Program-made: the position numbers and the translations under genes
Part shown: positions 5,908-11,845 of the stretch, in pieces
Numbering within the stretch: position 1 is the stretch's first letter
Layout: every line of letters begins with the position of its first letter
From: CAYJAQ01 sp964368275
GTDB taxonomy: Bacteria; Bacillota_I; Bacilli_A; ML615J-28; CAG-313
Assembly (NCBI GenBank): GCA_964368275.1
Contig: CAYJAQ010000040.1
Location: 1-11,845 of the forward strand
DNA: 11,845 nt
Direction: 5' to 3'
Notes under the pieces: model-generated
What the model was told of the DNA's origin: nothing
The model's input: only the letters and a program-made list of their open reading frames with translations
The model's database searches: none

Positions 5908-5946
5908 GGACCACTTCTGTCGCTTTGAAAGGGAGAGGTCTTTTTA
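5908..5946 (+). terminator. Hairpin between rpmH and rnpA, possible attenuator
   Basis: GACC plus a partly wobble-paired extension (5909-5918) can pair with the complementary 5931-5940 segment ending GGTC, with one internal mismatch, followed at once by TTTTTATTTT. This looks like a leaky intrinsic terminator. It would let rpmH be expressed more highly than the downstream rnpA-yidC-jag genes, since I see no good separate promoter for rnpA. Confidence 0.65.
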
Positions 5947-5964
5947 TTTTGTTGAGGTGATATT

Positions 5965-6324
5965 ATGAAAAAAGAATATAGATTAAAGAAAAGCCATGAA
6001 ATCGCCGCTGTCGTTCAAAAAAGAGAAAGAATAGGCGGAGAATACTATACCTTGTATTATAATTTTACCCAAAAAAGAGGAAGGATAGCTATTTCTGTGA
6101 ACAAAAAATTTGGTAACGCGGTTGAGAGAAACTACGCAAAGCGAATTGTTCGTGAAATATTTAAAAACGAATTATTAGATCTTCCTCAATGTGATATTGT
6201 TGTAGTTGTAAAAGCAACATCAAAGGTTGCTTCTTTCGACAAAAAAGCGAAGGAATTGTTATATCAGCTCAACAAATTAAAAAGAAAGGAAAACAGTTTA
6301 AATGAACAGATTAAAAAAGATTAA
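5965..6324 (+). CDS. rnpA: Ribonuclease P protein component
   Basis: The 119-residue basic protein has the usual RnpA length. Its signature, KKFGNAVERNYAKRIVRE at 47-64, contains the conserved RN...KR pattern that contacts the RNase P RNA. The N-terminus KKEYRLKKSHEIAAV also fits the family. It binds the catalytic RNA and helps it recognise and cut the 5' leader of precursor tRNAs. ATG 5965 has GAGGTGA at 5954-5960. The end overlaps yidC by 23 bases, indicating a shared transcript and probable translational coupling. Confidence 0.96.
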   Translation: MKKEYRLKKSHEIAAVVQKRERIGGEYYTLYYNFTQKRGRIAISVNKKFGNAVERNYAKRIVREIFKNELLDLPQCDIVVVVKATSKVASFDKKAKELLYQLNKLKRKENSLNEQIKKD

Positions 6325-7777
6325 GTATATAGGAGTCTTTATTGCTGTTTGCTTTTTTTCACTTGTAATTACAGGTTGTAGCGGGGGAAACGCAACAACT
6401 TACACAACATTTGAAAACGCTCTAAAAGAAGTCCAAATTAACAATATTAAAAATAGTATTGATAATTATGTTAATAAGGAAGGAATGTCAGAGGAAGAAG
6501 TAAAAAAAGTAAAAAGCATTACTGCTACTGCTCTTAGCAATTTCACAACAGAAGCTAACTTTAATGATTTAGAAAAAAATGTGCATGATATGGTAACAGC
6601 ACTACACGAGAAATATCCTGATAATTCAGAAAGTGTTGATAAAGCGGTTAATTTAATCATGTATGATCAACTTTTATATACTAGAAATAAAGCAAAAGAA
6701 ATATTACCAAGTTTTACAACAAAAAAAGATGTTAGCAAACGCGAAGATTTCCAAATACAACTATGTGATGAATCACTAGCAAAATGGGAAGGGATCTTAA
6801 AAGATGAAGAAATAGAGTTAACTGCTGATCTTGCTGGAAAAACAGAAAGTACCGTTGTAGAAGATACCAGAGATATTTACCAAATTGTTAAAAATTATAC
6901 AATTGAAGTTTCACAATATGAAATACAACAAGGTCCACTTAGATTCTATGGGTTTGATAATGGTTTTTGGGGACATTTATTTAATAACTTTATTGTATTT
7001 CCAATTGGTTGGATGATGATGACCATTTCTAAACTTCTTGGAGGTTACTATATTCTTGGCTTAATAATTGTTACAATCTTAGTGCGTACAGCAGCATGGC
7101 CAATCTATGCTAAAAGTAACGATATGTCTCTAAAAATGCAAATAATGCAACCAGAACTTAATAAGCTTGAAGCAAAATATGCTGATCGACAGGACCAAGA
7201 ATCACAAAGAATGAAACAAATGGAACAAATGCAGATATATAAAAAGTATAAAGTAGGTATTGGTGGATGCTTGATGCCACTTGTACAATTCCCAATATTC
7301 ATGGGAATGTATCGTGCAATTTCAAGAATGCCATATACAGATGGAAAAATAACTGGTACATCAGATTGGATATCGGATTTAAATACTAAAATATTTGGTG
7401 TAGATTTATTTGGATTACGTGGTGAACTATGGTCTGGTCAATTCTGGGGAATAATAATTATTTTGATATTAGTTGTTGCTACACAAATACTAACACAAGT
7501 TATTACTGATAGACGTCAAAAGCAACAACAAGCAAAATCACAAGAAAACATTCCTGAATATCGTAGACAAGCGGTTGCTCAAAATAGCACCCAAAAATCA
7601 ATGAAGTTCATGATGTATTTTATGATCTTTATGATGGCTGTCTTCGTATGGCAAAGTCCTGCAGGATTAGGGTTCTATTGGTTTGTTGGTAATTTATATT
7701 CACTCGCTCAAATGACAATTAATCAAAAACTTAGTGCACGACGTATGGAAAAAATTAAAGAAAAGCACAGTTACTAG
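6302..7777 (+). CDS. yidC: YidC/Oxa1 membrane insertase with lipoprotein N-terminus and extra domain
   Basis: The 491-residue protein inserts and folds membrane proteins, with or without SecYEG. Residues 1-25 are a signal peptide ending VITGC, so Cys26 should be lipidated. Residues about 27-225 are a mostly helical, charged extracytoplasmic segment. The conserved insertase core follows: an amphipathic lead-in near 228-243, a membrane helix at about 247-268 with the conserved Arg (R262 in ILVRTAAWPIY), a charged cytoplasmic hairpin at 271-316, then helices near 320-340, 381-402, 432-450 and 455-475, and a basic tail. SpoIIIJ of B. subtilis is about 260 residues, so this protein is much longer, almost wholly because of the N-terminal segment. 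The rnpA overlap and jag downstream are the standard setting. The start has an AAAGGA-type site inside rnpA. Confidence 0.95.
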   Translation: MNRLKKIKYIGVFIAVCFFSLVITGCSGGNATTYTTFENALKEVQINNIKNSIDNYVNKEGMSEEEVKKVKSITATALSNFTTEANFNDLEKNVHDMVTALHEKYPDNSESVDKAVNLIMYDQLLYTRNKAKEILPSFTTKKDVSKREDFQIQLCDESLAKWEGILKDEEIELTADLAGKTESTVVEDTRDIYQIVKNYTIEVSQYEIQQGPLRFYGFDNGFWGHLFNNFIVFPIGWMMMTISKLLGGYYILGLIIVTILVRTAAWPIYAKSNDMSLKMQIMQPELNKLEAKYADRQDQESQRMKQMEQMQIYKKYKVGIGGCLMPLVQFPIFMGMYRAISRMPYTDGKITGTSDWISDLNTKIFGVDLFGLRGELWSGQFWGIIIILILVVATQILTQVITDRRQKQQQAKSQENIPEYRRQAVAQNSTQKSMKFMMYFMIFMMAVFVWQSPAGLGFYWFVGNLYSLAQMTINQKLSARRMEKIKEKHSY

Positions 7778-7786
7778 AGGTGGAAG

Positions 7787-8407
7787 ATGAAAGAGAAGAT
7801 ATATGTAGGAGCTAATCTACAAGAAGTAGAAGAATTAGCTGTAAAAGAATTAGCAGTTTCAAAAGATAATTTATATTTTGATGTATTGTCTGATGAATCT
7901 GCAAACCGTGATGAAATACAAGTTCATGTAATGGTTGATGCAAATCCAGTAAAAGCGGGAAAAGATTTCTTAGAAAACTTTTTAAAAAACGCCAACATCT
8001 TAGGATTTGTTGAAAGAAAAATGCGCGACAACGTAGTAGAATACTGCATAACTACTGAAAATGCAAATGGGTTATTAATTGGCAAGAATTCCAAAACATT
8101 GGTTGCCCTTCAATATATAACATCATTAGTAGTTAATCAATTTTTTGACCACGAAACTGAGAACGGACTAATAGTAAAAGTTGATATTGGTGATTATCGT
8201 CGTCGTCGTGATGAGAATTTAGAAAAACTGGCAACTCGGGTTGCAAGAGATGTTGCAAAAACCAAGATACCAGTGAAATTAAACTATATGAATGCTTATG
8301 AAAGAAAAGTTATTCACAATAAATTATCGACATGGCGTGATGTTACAACACATTCTGAAGGTGTTGAGCCACAAAGATATTTAATAGTTGAACCAAGAAA
8401 AAAGTAA
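7787..8407 (+). CDS. jag: Jag/KhpB RNA-binding protein (Jag-N, KH, R3H)
   Basis: The 206-residue protein has the Jag order: a Jag-N domain at about 1-50, a KH domain at about 75-140 and an R3H domain at about 145-205. The R3H core is visible as R173 and H177 in ERKVIH, followed by the conserved tail SEGVEPQRYLIVEPRKK. The KH loop reads IGKNSKTL where the family normally has IGxxGxTL, so the second Gly of GxxG is Ser102. In Firmicutes, Jag (KhpB) binds RNA, often with KhpA, and influences cell elongation and division. It begins nine bases after yidC, with a ribosome site AGAGGTGGA overlapping the yidC stop, and ends in a strong terminator. Confidence 0.95.
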   Translation: MKEKIYVGANLQEVEELAVKELAVSKDNLYFDVLSDESANRDEIQVHVMVDANPVKAGKDFLENFLKNANILGFVERKMRDNVVEYCITTENANGLLIGKNSKTLVALQYITSLVVNQFFDHETENGLIVKVDIGDYRRRRDENLEKLATRVARDVAKTKIPVKLNYMNAYERKVIHNKLSTWRDVTTHSEGVEPQRYLIVEPRKK

Positions 8408-8414
8408 GATAAAT

Positions 8415-8439
8415 CAAAAAGGGCCCTAGGCCCTTTTTG
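8415..8439 (+). terminator. Terminator after jag
   Basis: A perfect 11-base stem (8415-8425 with 8429-8439) joined by a three-base loop, with its T-run at 8434-8438. It ends the rpmH-rnpA-yidC-jag unit. The stem is symmetric with A-runs on the left, so it could also act on the other strand. Confidence 0.93.
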
Positions 8440-8491
8440 TTAAAAAGAAACGAGAATTAAAATAAAAATTACAGAAATAATAATTTCTATA

Positions 8492-8521
8492 TTCTTACTT
8501 ATAAGGAGTATAATGTAAGAA
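8492..8521. repeat. Imperfect inverted repeat with AGGAG loop
   Basis: TTCTTACTTATA (8492-8503) pairs with TATAATGTAAGAA (8509-8521) with a single bulged base and a five-base loop, AGGAG. The right arm contains TATAAT (8509-8514), which could be a -10 box though no good -35 is present, and an ATG directly followed by TAA (8513-8518). It lies in the jag-mnmE gap, upstream of the clearer mnmE promoter. Its role is unknown. Confidence 0.5.
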
Positions 8522-8604
8522 CACGTAAATTATATGATTAAAATTGAATTTTAGCAAAGTAAATGTACTTGAAAATGTTTACAGAAAGATATATATTTAA
8601 AAAT

Positions 8605-8634
8605 TATACAAATACTTTTAAGAAGTGTTATAAT
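8605..8634 (+). promoter_or_regulatory. mnmE promoter with extended -10
   Basis: TGTTATAAT at 8626-8634 is an extended -10 element. A weak -35, TATACA, lies at 8605-8610 with an 18-base spacer. It gives mnmE a transcript separate from the jag operon, with an untranslated leader of about 55 bases that carries two copies of TTAAGCAAG (8647-8655 and 8666-8674). Confidence 0.7.
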
Positions 8635-8695
8635 AATAGTAATAAATTAAGCAAGCATAATATAGTTAAGCAAGTGAGAAAGGTGGATACAAAAA

Positions 8696-10063
8696 ATGAA
8701 TAACACAATATTCGATACCACAATTGTTGGTGTTTCTACCGCGTATGGAAGAGGTGCCATTTCCATTGTTAGAATGAGCGGTAGAGAAGCAATTGAAATT
8801 GCTAATAAAGTATTTGATCGTGATTTGAATAAAGCAAAAAGCCATACTGTAATATATGGACATATATATAATAAAGAAAGTAACGAAATAATTGATGAAG
8901 TTATATTAACTTTGTTTAAAGCGCCTAAGTCTTATACTAAAGAAGATGTTGTTGAAATTAATTGCCATGGTGGAATATATATAACTAATCGTATTTTAGA
9001 ATTATTAGTCATAAATGGAGCAACTCTTGCTGAAGCTGGCGAGTTTACAAAAAGAGCTTTTATTAATGGTCGCATTGATTTAACTAAAGCAGAAGCAGTC
9101 ATGGATTTAATTGATGCAGAAAATAAAACAGCGCTTAAATTTGCTAATAAAGAACTTCAAGGTAGTATTTATAACACAATAGAAAAATTAAGAATAGAAC
9201 TATTGAATATAATATCCATCATTGAGGTTAATATTGATTATCCTGAATATGATGATGTAGCTGAATTAACCAACAATGAGATTAAACCTGCTCTTTGTGA
9301 ATTAAAGAATAAACTGATAGATATATTAAAATCTTCTTATGATGTTCAAAAACTAAAGAATGGTATTGACACGGTTATTATTGGACAACCTAATGTTGGC
9401 AAAAGTAGTTTACTTAATGCCTTGTTACGCGAAAATAAAGCAATTGTAACGCCAATACCAGGTACAACTAGGGATACAATTGAAGCCAAACTTCATTTAG
9501 GAAGTTTAATGTTAAATTTAATTGATACAGCAGGTCTTCGCGACACTATAGATGAAGTAGAAAAAATTGGAGTAGCAAGAGCAAAAGCTAAAATTGATCA
9601 AGCTGAACTAATACTGCTAATTATAGATGGCAGCAAACCCTTAGATGAAAATGATTATGAGCTTCTAGAGACAACAAAAAATCGAAAACGCTTGGTTATT
9701 GTTAACAAAAGTGACTTAGAACTTAAAGTTAATAAAACAGTTATCCCGGAAGCTATATATATATCTTCATTAAATAATGACGATATATTATTGTTAGAAG
9801 ATAAAGTAAGAAATTATGTTATGATTAATGACGTTAATACAGACAATGTAGCGTATGTTGGAAATGCACGTCAAACAGGTTTAATAAAAGAATCATTAAA
9901 TAGTATTGAAGAAGCGCTTGAACAGATTAAAGAAGGACTATATATTGACTTTGTTGAGTTTAATCTTAGAAAAGCTTGGAATTTCTTAGGAGCGATTATA
10001 GGAAACGTAAATGATGAAGATTTAATTAATGAATTGTTTGCTCGCTTTTGTCTAGGAAAATAA
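8696..10063 (+). CDS. mnmE: tRNA modification GTPase MnmE
   Basis: The 455-residue protein has the full MnmE layout. An N-terminal folate-binding domain (about 1-120) contains YGRGAISIVRMSG and FTKRAFINGRIDLTKAEA. A helical domain is interrupted by a Ras-like G domain with G1 GQPNVGKS (230-237), G2 GTTRDT (256-261), G3 DTAG (277-280) and G4 NKSD (337-340). The C-terminus FCLGK (451-455) matches the family FC(I/L)GK motif holding the catalytic Cys452. With MnmG it installs 5-aminomethyl-type modifications at wobble uridine 34 of certain tRNAs. MnmG and RsmG, which often follow MnmE near the origin, are not in this window. The ATG is preceded by AAGGTGG nine bases away. Confidence 0.97.
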   Translation: MNNTIFDTTIVGVSTAYGRGAISIVRMSGREAIEIANKVFDRDLNKAKSHTVIYGHIYNKESNEIIDEVILTLFKAPKSYTKEDVVEINCHGGIYITNRILELLVINGATLAEAGEFTKRAFINGRIDLTKAEAVMDLIDAENKTALKFANKELQGSIYNTIEKLRIELLNIISIIEVNIDYPEYDDVAELTNNEIKPALCELKNKLIDILKSSYDVQKLKNGIDTVIIGQPNVGKSSLLNALLRENKAIVTPIPGTTRDTIEAKLHLGSLMLNLIDTAGLRDTIDEVEKIGVARAKAKIDQAELILLIIDGSKPLDENDYELLETTKNRKRLVIVNKSDLELKVNKTVIPEAIYISSLNNDDILLLEDKVRNYVMINDVNTDNVAYVGNARQTGLIKESLNSIEEALEQIKEGLYIDFVEFNLRKAWNFLGAIIGNVNDEDLINELFARFCLGK

Positions 10064-10076
10064 AAACACGAATAAT

Positions 10077-10105
10077 TTGACAAAACATCATATATATAAT
10101 ATAAT
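10077..10105 (+). promoter_or_regulatory. asnS promoter
   Basis: A perfect TTGACA (10077-10082) and TATAAT (10100-10105) are 17 bases apart. A second TATAAT at 10095-10100 is too close to the -35 to be used with it. The transcript would begin just before the T-box leader. Confidence 0.9.
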
Positions 10106-10129
10106 CATTACAAATATTAAAAACGTTGA

Positions 10130-10367
10130 ATAGGCAGAGTAAAGATGAAACTTGCTTCAGTGATTTAAGGATAGTGTGAACTTAAAGAAAAGCCATCTTG
10201 AAAAAACACCTATGAGTGGTAGAAGAAAGCGTATTGCAATTAGAACTACCCGTATACCCTGCGTTAAAGGCAATTGAGTGCACAAATAAGTTGTGAACTA
10301 AGGTGGTACCGCGTAAAATGTTTTTTCGTCCTTAGCTGATTAAGTCAGTTGAGGACTTTTATTTATT
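10130..10367 (+). promoter_or_regulatory. T-box leader controlling asnS, specifier AAC
   Basis: The T-box core AAGGTGGTACCGCG (10300-10313) is clear. Stem I can be drawn from ATAGG (10130-10134) pairing with CCTAT (10209-10213), an AGTA loop motif (10138-10141), and AAGATG (10142-10147) pairing with CATCTT (10194-10199). That places AAC (10205-10207), an Asn codon followed by a purine, on the 3' side of the specifier loop. The terminator is the 10328-10355 hairpin with a T-rich tail. Uncharged tRNA-Asn would pair with AAC and with UGG in the T-box, favour the antiterminator and switch asnS on when Asn-tRNA is scarce. The fold was drawn by eye; the T-box itself is certain and the codon agrees with the gene. 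Confidence 0.93.
10328..10367 (+). terminator. Regulated terminator of the T-box leader
   Basis: GTCCTTAGCTGA (10328-10339) pairs, with two wobbles, with TCAGTTGAGGAC (10344-10355) around a short loop and is followed by TTTTATTTATTT. It competes with the antiterminator formed with the T-box sequence just upstream. Confidence 0.88.
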
Positions 10368-10379
10368 TAGGAGGAAAGA

Positions 10380-11759
10380 ATGAAAACAAGTATTAGAGAG
10401 TTATTAAGAGAACCAAAGAAGTTTATTGAGAAGGAAGTCTTATTAGAAGGTTGGGTTCGCAGTAACCGTAATCAAAAAGAATTTGGCTTTTTAAATGTAA
10501 ATGATGGATCGTCCGTGGATAACATTCAAATAGTATATGAATCAAGTATTGCAAACTTTGGTGAAATATCGAAATATCGTGTAGGTTGTGCTCTTACTGT
10601 TGAAGGCATTGTTGTAGAGTCACCGGGTAAGCAAGCAGTTGAGATAAAAGCTAGCAAAGTAGTCTTAGAAGGAGATTGTCCAGAAGATTACCCAATTCAA
10701 CCAAAAAGACATACAAAAGAATTTTTGCGCGAACAAGCATATTTGCGCCCACGCACTAATCTTTTTAATGCTGTCTTTTCAGTAAGAAGTAAACTTGCGT
10801 ATGCTATTCATAAATTTTTTCAAGAGAATGGTTTTATATATGTAAATACGCCGCTAATTACATCCAATGATGGCGAAGGAGCTGGAGAAATGTTCCAAGT
10901 AACCACCCTTGATTTAAATCGTATTGCTAAAGATGGTAAAGTAGACTATACAAAAGATTTTTTTGGCAAGCCAGTTAATCTAACGGTTACCGGCCAATTA
11001 GAAGCCGAAACATACGCCTTGGCATTTAAAAAAGTATACACATTCGGGCCCACATTCAGAGCAGAAAATTCTAACACTACAAGACACGCTTCAGAGTTTT
11101 GGATGATTGAACCAGAAATAGCTTTTGCTGATTTAAATGATGATATTGAGTTGATTACTAATATGATAAAATCCGTTGTAAAGTATATATTAGAAAATGC
11201 TAAAGAAGAATTAGAATTTTTCGATAAATTTGTTGCACCTGGTAAAATAGAACAATTAGAATCATTGCTTAAATCAGAAATGAAGCAATGTACCCACCAC
11301 GATGCAATTCAAATATTAAAAGCATCAGGTGTTAAGTTTGATAATGAACCACAATTTGGTGAAGATTTATGTACAGAACACGAAAAATATTTAACAGATG
11401 TGCATTTTAAAGCACCGGTTTTTGTAACTAACTGGCCAAAAGAAATAAAAGCTTTTTATATGCGAATGAATGATGATGAAAAAACTGTTGCTGCAGTTGA
11501 TTTATTAGTCCCTGGAGCAGGAGAATTAGTGGGCGGATCACAAAGAGAAGAAAGATATGACCTTTTAGTAAAACGGATGGATGATTTAAAAATGAAAAAA
11601 GAAGATTTAGAGTGGTATATTAATCTTCGAAAATATGGTGGAGTAAGACATGCAGGATTTGGTCTTGGCTTTGAAAGATTAATCATGTATGTAACAGGAG
11701 TAGAAAACATAAGAGATGTTATTCCTTATCCTAGAACGCCTAGAAACTGCGAATTTTAG
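10380..11759 (+). CDS. asnS: Asparaginyl-tRNA synthetase
   Basis: The 459-residue class IIb synthetase attaches Asn to tRNA-Asn using ATP. An N-terminal OB-fold anticodon-binding domain (about 1-110) includes VLLEGWVRSNR. The catalytic domain has motif 2 around FRAENSNTTRHASEFWMIEP (226-245) and motif 3 GFGLGFERL (426-434). The ending IRDVIPYPRTPRNCEF is typical of AsnRS rather than AspRS, which is longer and has an inserted domain. The length is normal. ATG 10380 follows AGGAGG (10369-10374). Expression should be controlled by the T-box leader, whose AAC specifier agrees with the enzyme. Having AsnRS means Asn-tRNA can be made directly, without needing the amidotransferase route for this tRNA. 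Confidence 0.97.
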   Translation: MKTSIRELLREPKKFIEKEVLLEGWVRSNRNQKEFGFLNVNDGSSVDNIQIVYESSIANFGEISKYRVGCALTVEGIVVESPGKQAVEIKASKVVLEGDCPEDYPIQPKRHTKEFLREQAYLRPRTNLFNAVFSVRSKLAYAIHKFFQENGFIYVNTPLITSNDGEGAGEMFQVTTLDLNRIAKDGKVDYTKDFFGKPVNLTVTGQLEAETYALAFKKVYTFGPTFRAENSNTTRHASEFWMIEPEIAFADLNDDIELITNMIKSVVKYILENAKEELEFFDKFVAPGKIEQLESLLKSEMKQCTHHDAIQILKASGVKFDNEPQFGEDLCTEHEKYLTDVHFKAPVFVTNWPKEIKAFYMRMNDDEKTVAAVDLLVPGAGELVGGSQREERYDLLVKRMDDLKMKKEDLEWYINLRKYGGVRHAGFGLGFERLIMYVTGVENIRDVIPYPRTPRNCEF

Positions 11760-11768
11760 CAATAAAAA

Positions 11769-11792
11769 AAAGAAAGCCTTAGGGCTTTCTTT
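11769..11792 (+). terminator. Terminator after asnS
   Basis: AAAGAAAGCC (11769-11778) pairs with GGCTTTCTTT (11783-11792) around TTAG, ten bases after the asnS stop. The T content is in the right arm itself, followed by AAAA, so it is a plausible and perhaps two-way terminator. Confidence 0.82.
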
Positions 11793-11845
11793 AAAATAGA
11801 CCCTATAAAGTAGACACTAATAAAAAAGTGTAATCATACTTTGTA
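11793..11845. other. Short tail with TAGAC repeats, possible element edge
   Basis: TAGAC occurs at 11797-11801 and 11811-11815, and ACACT (11814-11818) is inverted as AGTGT (11827-11831). Such a pattern could be the end of an insertion sequence, but no transposase is in view, so this is only a suspicion. Confidence 0.2.

Noticed and set aside
10095..10100. First TATAAT in the asnS promoter region
   Set aside because: Only 12 bases from the TTGACA; the second copy at 10100-10105 has the correct 17-base spacing.

Overview
The window is the replication-origin neighbourhood of an AT-rich bacterium, most likely a low-GC Firmicutes/Mycoplasmatota-type lineage. The evidence is the gene order dnaN-dnaA facing away from rpmH-rnpA-yidC-jag-mnmE (the Bacillus-type oriC layout), a T-box leader in front of an aminoacyl-tRNA synthetase gene, consensus sigma-A-type promoters, and strong purine-rich ribosome binding sites. 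Tryptophan is read from TGG throughout. TGA appears neither as a sense codon nor as a stop in the eleven genes called here. I cannot name the genus.

Layout, left to right. Positions 1-454 hold AT-tract-rich DNA with no convincing gene, ending in a near-perfect promoter. Positions 455-1658 are a tight two-gene unit: a small protein with a disordered N-terminus and a C-terminal ribbon-helix-helix domain, then a ParA/MinD-type ATPase. This looks like a type Ib-like DNA segregation module placed next to the chromosomal origin. A two-way terminator separates it from dnaN (sliding clamp), which is followed by dnaA (initiator), both on the minus strand. DnaA boxes lie on both sides of dnaA: two abutting boxes beside an AT-rich, DnaA-trio-like run in the dnaA-dnaN gap, and a cluster of three or four in the gap upstream of dnaA. 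The origin therefore looks bipartite.

To the right of dnaA, the usual dnaA-rpmH junction is interrupted by a gene for a membrane-anchored, extracytoplasmic protein of unknown family. It ends in its own terminator. Then come rpmH (strong promoter), a hairpin that could attenuate read-through, and rnpA-yidC-jag, tightly packed or overlapping, ending in a strong terminator. YidC here is a predicted lipoprotein with an extra N-terminal domain of about 200 residues. mnmE has its own extended -10 promoter. asnS is preceded by a consensus promoter and a T-box leader whose specifier codon can be read as AAC (Asn). A terminator closes asnS and a short non-coding tail ends the window.

Working together: DnaA loads at the flanking boxes and probably represses its own promoter, DnaN clamps the polymerase, and the ParA/ribbon-helix-helix pair is well placed to segregate new origins. 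The right arm supplies ribosome, RNase P, membrane insertion, tRNA modification and Asn-tRNA synthesis functions. The least expected parts are the origin-linked ParA/RHH module, the unknown exported protein inserted between dnaA and rpmH, and the extended YidC.
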